In this document: one piece after another, positions 14,959 to 21,717 of the stretch
Position numbering within the stretch: position 1 is the first letter of the stretch
Layout of the letters: each line of letters opens with the position of its first letter
Assembly: GCA_031363085.1 (NCBI GenBank)
Contig: JANLTU010000029.1
Coordinates: 1 to 21,717 of the forward strand
Length of the DNA stretch: 21,717 nucleotides
Direction: 5' to 3'
DNA from: UBA6921 sp031363085
Lineage (GTDB): Bacteria; Pseudomonadota; Gammaproteobacteria; SG8-11
Position numbers and translations under genes: made by a program
Notes under the pieces: model-generated
The model's database searches: none
Seen by the model: only the letters and a program-made list of their open reading frames with translations
Told to the model about the DNA's origin: nothing

Positions 14959-15486
14959 ATGAAAAAAAAATCAATGATGGTCCGGTTTGCTTGTTTGTGC
15001 GCGTTAGTGCTGATGGTGGGATGCGCGAACAAAGGTAAAGAAATTCCGCCGTATGTGAAGGACGCTATCCGGATCAAGATCACCGCTGCGTCGGATCTTA
15101 ACTTCTTCAACAATCAGTCGCACACACTGGTGCTGGCGGTCTACGAACTTTCCGATCCCAACGTCTACAAGCAGATGCTTGAAAGCTCCGATGGTGTAGT
15201 GCAGTTGCTGGAAGGAAAGCAGTTCGATGCCTCGGTGTTGGCGCGCCGCCGCGCCACCGTGCAACCCGATGAAAATACTTCATTCATAATGGATCAAGTA
15301 GAGGGTGCGCGTTATGTCGCCATCGTTGCCGGGTTCTACTCGATGCAGGGGCAAAGCAACTTTAGTCGTTTGTATCCGATCACGCTGACGGGAGGATATT
15401 TCTGGAGTGCCGGTGGCCCGCAGATGTTGATCGACCTACGTCTGGGACGTGATGGAATCGCGACCGCACCCAAACCGTCGTCGTAA
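14959..15486 (+). CDS. tssJ: T6SS outer-membrane lipoprotein TssJ
   Basis: TssJ (VasD/SciN) is the outer-membrane lipoprotein that anchors the TssL-TssM trans-envelope complex. The 175-aa product has a lipoprotein signal with lipobox MVGC (Cys22). A transthyretin-like beta domain follows with family features: IRIKITAASDLNFFNNQSHT, LVLAVYELSDPNVYKQM, then VQLLEGKQFDASVLARRRATV and YVAIVAGFYSM. The ATG at 14959 follows GGGA at short spacing. Codons 2-4 are three AAA codons making a run of nine A. It lies ten bases after the preceding gene and heads the conserved tssJ-K-L-M order. Confidence 0.93.
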   Translation: MKKKSMMVRFACLCALVLMVGCANKGKEIPPYVKDAIRIKITAASDLNFFNNQSHTLVLAVYELSDPNVYKQMLESSDGVVQLLEGKQFDASVLARRRATVQPDENTSFIMDQVEGARYVAIVAGFYSMQGQSNFSRLYPITLTGGYFWSAGGPQMLIDLRLGRDGIATAPKPSS

Positions 15487-15536
15487 CCCGTAGTCGAACC
15501 AGAAAGCACCCACGATGACGGTTTACGGAGATCATA

Positions 15537-16952
15537 ATGAAACCAATCCGGCCCATTTACTGGCATGAAGGTCTGTTCCTTCGGCCGCAACATTTTCAGC
15601 AACATGATCAGTTTCAACACGCCTATACCTACGAGCAAATCGGCCGTGTGCAGCCGCATGCCTGGGGCATTCGCCAGTTGTCGCTGGTCCAGTCAGCGCT
15701 CAACAACCAGATTTTCGAACTCGATAAATGCGAGGCGGTTTTCCATGACGGATCTGCGATCAGCTATCCGGGTAATGCGCGGCTGCAGCGCCGTTCGTTA
15801 GAGGGCTTGTGGGACAATTCGGGCGAACCGATGTCGGTCTATCTGGGTCTGAAGATCGTCGCGCCCGGCAAAAACAATGTCAGTGCGCCGGGCGACATGG
15901 CGCAAGCGGCAGATCGTAAAGAGGCGGATCGCCTTGCCGCAACGCGCTATGAAGTTGCCGTGTCGCCCACGCCCACGCCGGATTTATTCAGCGATGAAAA
16001 ACAAGACGAGATTTTCTTTCTCGATTACCACCTGGAGATTTTTATCGACGATGAAGCCGCTAAGGCGGTGGATTTTCATCTGATTAAAATCGTCGAATTG
16101 CAACGCCTGGGCGCCGAAGTAAAAGCGATTACTCAATTCATTCCGCCGTTGTTGCATGTGAGCACGTCGCCGGTGTTGTCAATTTTGTTACGTGAAATAA
16201 AAGAGCAGTTGACCGCGCGCGGTCGCGAACTGGCTTTGTATAAGCAGGATCGCGGCCTGGAAAACTTCGCCATGGGTTCGCGCGACATGGTGTATCTGCT
16301 CGCATTGTTGACGCTTAATCGCCATATTCCACTGCTGCATCACTGGCTTGACGACGGCAGTACGCATCCTTGGCAGTTTTATGGGCTGCTGCGACAAATC
16401 GCCGGCGAATTGTCGACATTTTCCACGCAACACGACGTATTCGGCATGGTGGGAACGAGTAAAGACGATGAGTTGCCGCCCTACCAGCACGACAATCTCG
16501 GCGGGTGTTTCGGTGCGGCCGTGACCCTGATTGTGAAACTGCTGGACGAACTCACCGCCGGCCCCGATTATCAGGTGCCGTTGTTATTCGACGGCACGTA
16601 TTACGGCGCGGATATGACCGAGCGCGCCTTCCAGGGTGCCAACCAGTATTACGTGCGCGTGCGTACCGACGTGCCGGCCGCGACCGTGGTCAATGCATTG
16701 CAGTCCACGGCAAAGGTCAGCTCGCGCGAGAATCTCCCCATCTTGATTGCGCGCGCGCTGCCCGGCGTGCCGGTGGTTTACGATGCGTCGCCGCCCAGCC
16801 AGTTGCCGCGCAGCAGCGACAGCATTTACTTTCAGGTTGACCAACACGCTGCTGCGTGGGACGCCATTCACAATCGGCTGAACATGGCAGTTTATTTCGA
16901 CGCTCCGCTCGGTGATGTCAATATTGAGCTCATGGTGATCTATGGCAAGTAG
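15537..16952 (+). CDS. tssK: T6SS baseplate component TssK
   Basis: TssK (ImpJ/VasE) forms trimers that connect the phage-like baseplate to the TssJLM membrane complex. The 471-aa protein starts with the family hallmark IYWHEGLFLRPQHFQQHD. It contains RELALYKQDRGLENFAMGSR and DMVYLLALLTLNRHIPLLHH, and ends with INFYF-like strands typical of TssK (YFQVDQHAAAWDAI, NIELMVIYGK). Length is normal. GGAG precedes the ATG. The 3' end overlaps tssL by 11 bases, so the two are coupled. Confidence 0.95.
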   Translation: MKPIRPIYWHEGLFLRPQHFQQHDQFQHAYTYEQIGRVQPHAWGIRQLSLVQSALNNQIFELDKCEAVFHDGSAISYPGNARLQRRSLEGLWDNSGEPMSVYLGLKIVAPGKNNVSAPGDMAQAADRKEADRLAATRYEVAVSPTPTPDLFSDEKQDEIFFLDYHLEIFIDDEAAKAVDFHLIKIVELQRLGAEVKAITQFIPPLLHVSTSPVLSILLREIKEQLTARGRELALYKQDRGLENFAMGSRDMVYLLALLTLNRHIPLLHHWLDDGSTHPWQFYGLLRQIAGELSTFSTQHDVFGMVGTSKDDELPPYQHDNLGGCFGAAVTLIVKLLDELTAGPDYQVPLLFDGTYYGADMTERAFQGANQYYVRVRTDVPAATVVNALQSTAKVSSRENLPILIARALPGVPVVYDASPPSQLPRSSDSIYFQVDQHAAAWDAIHNRLNMAVYFDAPLGDVNIELMVIYGK

Positions 16953-17646
16953 CGCCTCGCGTGCCTTGCTGGATTGTTTTGTTGATGTACTGGCTTACAC
17001 CGCGCTATTCAAAAAAACCTGTGCGCTGGCACAACCATCCTTCGAGCAGGTGAACGGCAAAATCCGTCAGCTCATACAAGACAGCGCGCAAAACATGGTG
17101 ACGGCTAGCATCGACCCGCGCAGTTACGACGACGCGCGTTTTGCGTTATGTGCTTGGATCGACGAAACCGTGATGAACTCGCCGTGGCAGCATCGCAGCG
17201 CGTGGCAACGCCGGCTGCTGCAAAGCGAGTACTACAATACGGTGAACGCCGGCACCGAATTTTTTGATCGTCTGAATCTCCTGCATCCCGACCAGAACGA
17301 CGTGCGTGAAATTTATTATTTGTGTTTGGGATTGGGGTTCGCCGGGCGCTATTCGATGGAGGGCGATGAGTTCCTGCGCGATCAACTGAAAAAATCCAAT
17401 TTACGTTCGCTCATCGGTCAGGTCTTGGAGCCAGTGAGTTATGCGCGCGGCCTCTTGTTTGACGGTGCGTACAAAACTCCGGCCGGTGAAGTTCCTGCGG
17501 CCAAGGGTGCCATGAGCATGCATCCCTTCATGCGCTGGTTGTTAATTCTGTTGCCGCCGTTGCTGGTGCTGGCATTACTGTTGATTTATTTTTTTGTGCT
17601 CAATGGCGTGGTCGACAACGTCATGTTGCATGTGCGGGAGGGTTAG
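16942..17646 (+). CDS. tssL: T6SS inner-membrane protein TssL (DotU/IcmH family)
   Basis: TssL is a C-tail-anchored inner-membrane partner of TssM; its cytoplasmic hook contacts the baseplate. The 234-aa protein has the DotU domain (ALLDCFVDVLAYTALFKKTC, DARFALCAWIDETVMNSPW, LLQSEYYNTVNAGTEFFDRL, FAGRYSMEGDEFLRDQL). One C-terminal transmembrane helix follows at about 199-222. There is no OmpA-like peptidoglycan-binding extension, so it is the short form, which relies on a partner for cell-wall anchoring. The start is inside tssK and the stop abuts the tssM ATG directly. Confidence 0.95.
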   Translation: MASSASRALLDCFVDVLAYTALFKKTCALAQPSFEQVNGKIRQLIQDSAQNMVTASIDPRSYDDARFALCAWIDETVMNSPWQHRSAWQRRLLQSEYYNTVNAGTEFFDRLNLLHPDQNDVREIYYLCLGLGFAGRYSMEGDEFLRDQLKKSNLRSLIGQVLEPVSYARGLLFDGAYKTPAGEVPAAKGAMSMHPFMRWLLILLPPLLVLALLLIYFFVLNGVVDNVMLHVREG

Positions 17647-20600
17647 ATGGGGCCGGTGTTGAAATGGATTGTTGTCGGCCTCGTGTTGGTGCTGGTGATT
17701 TCCGGCGATATTTTGCTGGTGATGAAAATGGAATGGCCGTGGTGGATGTTCCTGGTGCTGTTGCTGGGCGTCATCGTGGCGATTACCACGCTGGTGCTGA
17801 TCGTGCGCGGGATCCGCGCGTTGCTGCGCAGGCGCAGCGAAAGTCAAGCTGCGGCACAGGCGTCCGGCGCAACCGCGCGAAATATGGAAATCCAGCAGCG
17901 TCGCCGTTTGATGCAGACCACCTGGGCCGACACCATCAAACAACTGCGCAAGGCCAAACTGCGCACGGCCGGCAATCCGATTACGAGCGCGCCGTGGTAT
18001 CTGATGATCGGCCCACCCGGTGCAGGCAAAACCACCGCGATTAAGAACAGCCGTCTGGCCATGCCGATTTCGGAAGTGATCGCAGGCTTTCGCAAGGCGC
18101 AGGGTGCCGACAGCGGCGAATGGTATTTTCTCGACGACGCCATCTTGATCGACACGCCGGGTTATTTCGTGGCACACAGTACCCCGTCTGACGGTCAAGC
18201 GTGGCATACCTTGTTGCAGATGCTGCGCAAAACCCGCAATTTGCCTGCACTCAACGGTGTCGTAGTGTGTGTGCCCGCCAATGTGCTGCTGTCGGGCGGG
18301 CAAGCGCAGGGGCACGAGCTTGGCATTAATCTGCGTCAACGGCTGGGCGAGGTGATGCGCGTGCTGGGCGTGCGCTGCCCGGTGTATCTGCTGGTCACGC
18401 ATTGCGACCAGATTCACGGTATGACGCGTTTTTTCCAGAGCTTTCCCGATGCAACTTTTAATCAAGCGATGGGCGCAATCAACGCGCAGAGCTTCGATGC
18501 AGGCGCGCCGGTGCGCTTTGTCGACACCGCGTTTACACAATTGCGTGAAGAGTTAAGCCGTTTGCGCATGGTCATTCTGGGTTCGAAGTACGCGCCCGAA
18601 ATGGAAACCCAAGCGCTGCTGTTTCCGGAAGAATTTTTTGCACTCAAGCACGCCGTGACGACGCTGGTGCGTGCCGCGTTTGAGCCCGGCCAACAAACCG
18701 AAGCGCCGTTTTTACGCGGCCTGTATTTTGCCAGCGCGCATCAAGAAGGTGTGGCCACGTCGGCGCTGATGGATCGTCTGGGTTTCGCGGCCGAAAGGCA
18801 GTCGCTTTCGGTCGCCAACCTGAGCTTGTTCTTGCGCGATTTTTTTGGTCGCATCTTGCAGCAAGACCGCAACTTGGTTGCGCCCACGCGCACGGCGGTG
18901 GTGTGGGCACGCTTCACGCAAAATCTTGGGCTCGCCACCTGGGCGGTGGCGATGCTGATGCTGGGCATCTTACTGAGCATTTCATTTGCACGTAACTTGA
19001 GTCTGACGCGCACCACGTTTAGCGCCTTGCCGGCGAGTACTAAAATAACCAGTGAGCTAGGGGTCGATCTCACCACGCTCGACGGCCTGCGCGTGGCGTT
19101 GAATGACTTGGTGACCAGTAATCGTGACTGGTGGCTGCCGCGCTTGGGTTTGCGTCAGAGCATCCGTGCACAAGAACAACTGCAAACCATCTACACCGCG
19201 CGCTACCGTAAAACTATTTTAGGACCCGCAGATCGCGCCCTCGACAGCGCACTGACCGGCTTAACAGCGGCCTCGCCGCCGGAACGCACCGCCGGCTACA
19301 TCGACTTGATCGCTCAACGTATCAAAGTCCTACAAGCCGCCTTGCGCGGTGACCTTGCCGGTGCGGCGCCGGGAGCCTATCCGGCACCGAATTTTTCCGC
19401 GTTGCACGGCGCGTTTTCGGTGCTCGCGGTTCCGGATACTGCGCGCATGATGGGCGCAAACTACTTCGCCTACGTCGACTGGCTACAAGATCCGCGCGTA
19501 CTCGAACAAGCCCTGGCCGACGATAAACAGCGCATTCGTGCGGTACTGACACGCGAGGGCATCGGTCTGCATTGGCTCACGGATTGGGCTAATTTGCAGG
19601 ACAACCTGCCCGAGGTTACGGGACGTGACTTTTGGGGCGCCGAGCTGGATGCCAACAAAAAAGTTCATTTGCATATCGGCAAAGCATTTTCGCCGCAAGG
19701 CTGGGAAGCCATCCGGCAACTGCTGGCCGACATTGAAGCCGCGAATCCAGGCGATGACCTGATGGCGGTGCGCCGCGAAGAATATAAAGCCGAATACCGC
19801 AACCAATATTTCAAGGCGTGGCAAGAATTCATCGCCAACTTTCATCAAGGCGCGAGTTCCTTTACCGGTCGTGAGCAGCGCATGCAATTGGTGGCGCGCA
19901 TCGCCGGCAAAGAGTCTCCCTACACGCGCTTGTTGGCCGAGGCTGAAACGGCATTGCAGGCGCCGGTGGAGTTGGCGGAAAAGCCCGAGCAGGTTCCCGA
20001 CTGGGTGCGCACACTGCTGCGCTACCAAAAACTCAACGATCCGGAATATCAAAAACAGCTCAGCGGTGGCGGCTCGGGCATGCTGGACAAATTGGCCAGC
20101 AAAGGCGGCAAGGCGGTTAAAACTCTGAAGTCCGCCTTGCAAGGCAGCGATGAAAAGAAACAAACCGAGCAAGACCTGAAAGCGCTGCCGCATGTGCTGA
20201 GTTATCACGAGACACTGAAGAAAATTGCCGAGAGCGTGCAGGCGCCGCAAGCGGCGTTTCAACTCGCCAAAGACGTCGGTATCGAAGTCGAAAGTGTGGT
20301 GGGCGAGCCCAAACAGCCGATGAACAAAAATGTCTGGGACGTGGCACGTCTCAAAGAATATATCGGGCGCGGCACGCTCGGCGAAAACGTAATTTGGCAA
20401 TTCCTGGCACATCCGGGTGAAAATGTTTGGGCGGTTTTGATGCGTGAATCCGAAACCCAGATTCAGAAACAATGGGCTTCTGATGTGATCGCGCAGGGCA
20501 CCGGTTTGAGTGGTTGGGAGTTGGTCGACGCGCTGCAAGGATTCAGCGGCAAGGCGTGGGAGTTCCAGAAAAATGCGCTCGACCCGTTTTTGCGCAACAG

Positions 20601-21150
20601 CGGCGGCAAAGGCTATGAACCGCGTACGCTATACGGCGCGGCGATTAATTTTTCGCCCGGCTTTTTGAATTTGCTAAACCGTGGGCGCGTCGGCAAGGAC
20701 GCGCTGGCCAAACCTTATGCGGTGCAAATCTCGGCGTTGCCCACCGACGCAAATCCAGACGCCACCAAAAAGCCGCATGAAACCCGGCTGATGTTGCAGT
20801 GCACGACTGGCAATCAGGAGTTGGTCAATCACAACTTCCCGATCAAGAAAACCATGCAGTGGACGCCGCAAGGGTGCACGGACGTGATCATCGAAGTGTA
20901 CGTGGGCGATGCGATTCTCAAGCGTATTTACTCCGGGCCGCGCGGCTTCCTGCACTTTCTCTCCGATTTTAATTCCGGTCGGTTGCTGTTGCGTGCCATC
21001 GATTTTCCCGAGCAGGCCGGGATCTTGTCAGGCTACAAAATTCGCAACGTCACCGTGGCCTACACGTTTTCCGGTCACGAAGGCGCGGCGCGTCTGGCGG
21101 GCGCAGACGCCTCAGCGGTGCCGGAGCGCATCATCGCCGCCGGCGAGTGA
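17647..21150 (+). CDS. tssM: T6SS inner-membrane protein TssM (IcmF)
   Basis: TssM is the large inner-membrane protein that spans the periplasm and docks to TssJ. The 1167-aa protein has two N-terminal transmembrane helices (about 5-27 and 33-53). The cytoplasmic NTPase-like domain carries Walker A GPPGAGKTT (122-130), a DTPG motif (169-172) and THCD. A third transmembrane helix lies near 429-447 (LGLATWAVAMLMLGILLSI). A long periplasmic region follows, including helical IcmF-related segments and a C-terminal beta domain (LMLQCTTGNQELVNHNFPIK, FLHFLSDFNSGRLLLRAIDF). Motifs and length look complete. It starts immediately after the tssL stop. No further T6SS gene follows. Confidence 0.96.
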   Translation: MGPVLKWIVVGLVLVLVISGDILLVMKMEWPWWMFLVLLLGVIVAITTLVLIVRGIRALLRRRSESQAAAQASGATARNMEIQQRRRLMQTTWADTIKQLRKAKLRTAGNPITSAPWYLMIGPPGAGKTTAIKNSRLAMPISEVIAGFRKAQGADSGEWYFLDDAILIDTPGYFVAHSTPSDGQAWHTLLQMLRKTRNLPALNGVVVCVPANVLLSGGQAQGHELGINLRQRLGEVMRVLGVRCPVYLLVTHCDQIHGMTRFFQSFPDATFNQAMGAINAQSFDAGAPVRFVDTAFTQLREELSRLRMVILGSKYAPEMETQALLFPEEFFALKHAVTTLVRAAFEPGQQTEAPFLRGLYFASAHQEGVATSALMDRLGFAAERQSLSVANLSLFLRDFFGRILQQDRNLVAPTRTAVVWARFTQNLGLATWAVAMLMLGILLSISFARNLSLTRTTFSALPASTKITSELGVDLTTLDGLRVALNDLVTSNRDWWLPRLGLRQSIRAQEQLQTIYTARYRKTILGPADRALDSALTGLTAASPPERTAGYIDLIAQRIKVLQAALRGDLAGAAPGAYPAPNFSALHGAFSVLAVPDTARMMGANYFAYVDWLQDPRVLEQALADDKQRIRAVLTREGIGLHWLTDWANLQDNLPEVTGRDFWGAELDANKKVHLHIGKAFSPQGWEAIRQLLADIEAANPGDDLMAVRREEYKAEYRNQYFKAWQEFIANFHQGASSFTGREQRMQLVARIAGKESPYTRLLAEAETALQAPVELAEKPEQVPDWVRTLLRYQKLNDPEYQKQLSGGGSGMLDKLASKGGKAVKTLKSALQGSDEKKQTEQDLKALPHVLSYHETLKKIAESVQAPQAAFQLAKDVGIEVESVVGEPKQPMNKNVWDVARLKEYIGRGTLGENVIWQFLAHPGENVWAVLMRESETQIQKQWASDVIAQGTGLSGWELVDALQGFSGKAWEFQKNALDPFLRNSGGKGYEPRTLYGAAINFSPGFLNLLNRGRVGKDALAKPYAVQISALPTDANPDATKKPHETRLMLQCTTGNQELVNHNFPIKKTMQWTPQGCTDVIIEVYVGDAILKRIYSGPRGFLHFLSDFNSGRLLLRAIDFPEQAGILSGYKIRNVTVAYTFSGHEGAARLAGADASAVPERIIAAGE

Positions 21151-21199
21151 GGCAGTGCGACGGGTTGTTTTCCAAGAGCAGGGCCGTGTCCGGGCGTCA

Positions 21200-21510
21200 G
21201 TCAGTCTGGACACCCCCACCCACCGACATAGAATCCACAGCGGAAGTGAACCCTGAAAAACACTGAGCGGGGCCCGACTTAAGTGGAGGGCAAGTCATCT
21301 GGATTATGCAGCGATTGGATTGCTGGCATAAAACCGGTTAGCGAAATCGGCCGGTACTTGATTCCCGATTTTCGCATGACGCCGGATACGATTGTAAAAC
21401 ACCTGGAAGTATTCAAAAACCACCTGCCTGACCTGCTCACGCGTGGCGAAGCGGTAGCGGTGCAAGCTTTTGGTCTTCAGGTGTGCCGAAGATGATTCCC
21501 ACCGCGCTGG
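21200..21510 (-). mobile_element. Remnant of an IS3-family insertion sequence (right end)
   Basis: This stretch contains the 3' end of an IS3-type transposase gene (21304-21501) and, beyond its stop, about 100 bases of the kind that follow orfB in IS3 elements. These run to a minus-strand GGGGTGTCCAGACTG near 21208-21222, which looks like a terminal repeat of this family. The left part of the element, including orfA and most of orfB, is missing. The exact ends and target duplication cannot be fixed from this sequence. Confidence 0.55.
21304..21501 (-). pseudogene. IS3-family transposase OrfB, C-terminal fragment
   Basis: Read on the minus strand this gives WESSSAHLKTKSLHRYRFAT, then REQVRQVVFEYFQVFYNRIR and RHAKIGNQVPADFANRF, ending at TAA 21304-21306. 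It matches the last ~65 residues of IS3-type integrase-core transposases (pattern 'ESFF..LKTE..H..RFATREEAR.AIFEYIEVFYNR.RRHSALGY.SP..F'). The Glu encoded at 21496-21498 corresponds to the third catalytic residue of the DDE triad. The other two Asp residues and the rest of the protein are absent, replaced by the GC-rich palindromic stretch, so the gene is dead. Confidence 0.8.
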
Positions 21511-21560
21511 CTTCCCCCTCCCCGCACAAAGCCGTGCGGTGGGAAGCGCGGGGAGGGGGA
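21496..21560. repeat. Interleaved GC-rich inverted repeats
   Basis: There are two perfect inverted repeats. TTCCCACCGC (21496-21505) pairs with GCGGTGGGAA (21536-21545). TCCCCCTCCCCGC (21513-21525) pairs with GCGGGGAGGGGGA (21548-21560). A smaller one, CCGCAC/GTGCGG (21522-21527, 21534-21539), sits inside. The order of the two long pairs is A-B-A'-B', so they interlock rather than nest. The sequence resembles intergenic palindromic repeats seen in many gammaproteobacteria and lies at the break between the IS remnant and the next gene. No T-run follows. Confidence 0.7.
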
Positions 21561-21645
21561 GAGCGCCGTCGCTTTCCTAAGAAACATACTCCACAACGGT
21601 TGAATTTTGCGGTTGCAGTATGAGCCCGAACTGAGCAGCACGGCG

Positions 21646-21717
21646 ATGAAGCTGCTTAAGTACGCGATCACGGTATTGTTGTTCATAGTGATCGGCGCCG
21701 GGCTCTTTGTAATCCCT
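21646..21717 (+). CDS. N-terminus of a membrane-anchored protein, AsmA-like (cut by window edge)
   Basis: The frame opens at ATG 21646 and remains open for 24 codons to the window end: MKLLKYAITVLLFIVIGAGL followed by FVIP. A short basic head and one hydrophobic helix are typical of the N-terminal anchor of AsmA-family proteins, which take part in lipid transport or outer-membrane homeostasis. The same pattern would also fit other anchored proteins. Only a weak GAG lies upstream as a ribosome binding site. Confidence 0.4.
   Translation, partial: MKLLKYAITVLLFIVIGAGLFVIP

Noticed and set aside
17575..18540. A 321-aa minus-strand frame opposite tssL/tssM
   Set aside because: It mirrors conserved tssM sequence including the Walker A region; composition is antisense-like and there is no start context.
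19483..20538. A 351-aa minus-strand frame opposite tssM
   Set aside because: Antisense shadow of a long conserved coding sequence with no family match.
21511..21560. Intrinsic terminator after the IS remnant
   Set aside because: The stem is strong but no T-run follows on either strand, and the interlocked layout fits a palindromic repeat better.
1..21717. CRISPR arrays, tRNA or rRNA genes
   Set aside because: No regularly spaced repeats and no cloverleaf-like or rRNA-like sequence were seen in the gaps.

Overview
The window looks like a chromosomal segment of a gammaproteobacterium. The strongest evidence is the run ndk-rlmN-pilF(pilW)-rodZ-ispG-hisS-yfgM-bamB-der (about 3.05-11.98 kb, all on the + strand). 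This is the classical gammaproteobacterial order for these housekeeping genes, including an outer-membrane-assembly lipoprotein (BamB), a type IV pilus pilotin (PilF) and the MEP-pathway gene ispG. A PEP-CTERM protein and a type VI secretion (T6SS) gene block suggest an environmental, surface-associated or biofilm-forming member. The species cannot be named from this sequence alone.

Layout. Positions 1-2540 are an accessory and partly decayed margin. It holds the C-terminal part of a CGNR zinc-finger regulator, a relic of a PIN-domain toxin, and an AT-richer minus-strand gene for an unrecognised exported protein. Short repeats of the type ATAGGGTCAGAC lie around that gene. About 500 further bases without a recognisable gene lead into ndk. 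Positions 3053-11983 form the tightly packed housekeeping cluster, with several start/stop overlaps (rlmN/pilF, pilF/rodZ, yfgM/bamB) that indicate one or a few transcription units. A hairpin at 12027-12048 separates der from a convergent minus-strand PEP-CTERM gene. That gene has an excellent sigma-54 (-24/-12) promoter.

Positions 13242-21150 are a T6SS block on the + strand: two accessory genes, then tssJ-tssK-tssL-tssM. These last four encode the membrane complex (TssJ-L-M) and the baseplate adaptor (TssK). The position immediately before tssJ is where the FHA-domain protein Fha1/TagH sits in the well-known P. aeruginosa H1-T6SS. Here it is filled by a stand-alone protein resembling the C-terminal domain of TagH without any FHA domain. 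Before that lies a 343-aa protein of unknown fold ending in two copies of an E-[SA]-T-I-I-I motif, which fits the pThr-x-x-Ile consensus bound by FHA domains. This split, apparently rewired post-translational control module is the most interesting part of the window.

After tssM the synteny breaks. There is a minus-strand remnant of an IS3-family transposase, then a GC-rich cluster of interleaved palindromes (21496-21560), then the first 24 codons of an AsmA-like membrane-anchored protein that runs off the right edge. No tssA/B/C/E/F/G/H, hcp, vgrG, ppkA, pppA or tagF gene is present here, so a working T6SS would need them elsewhere in the genome.
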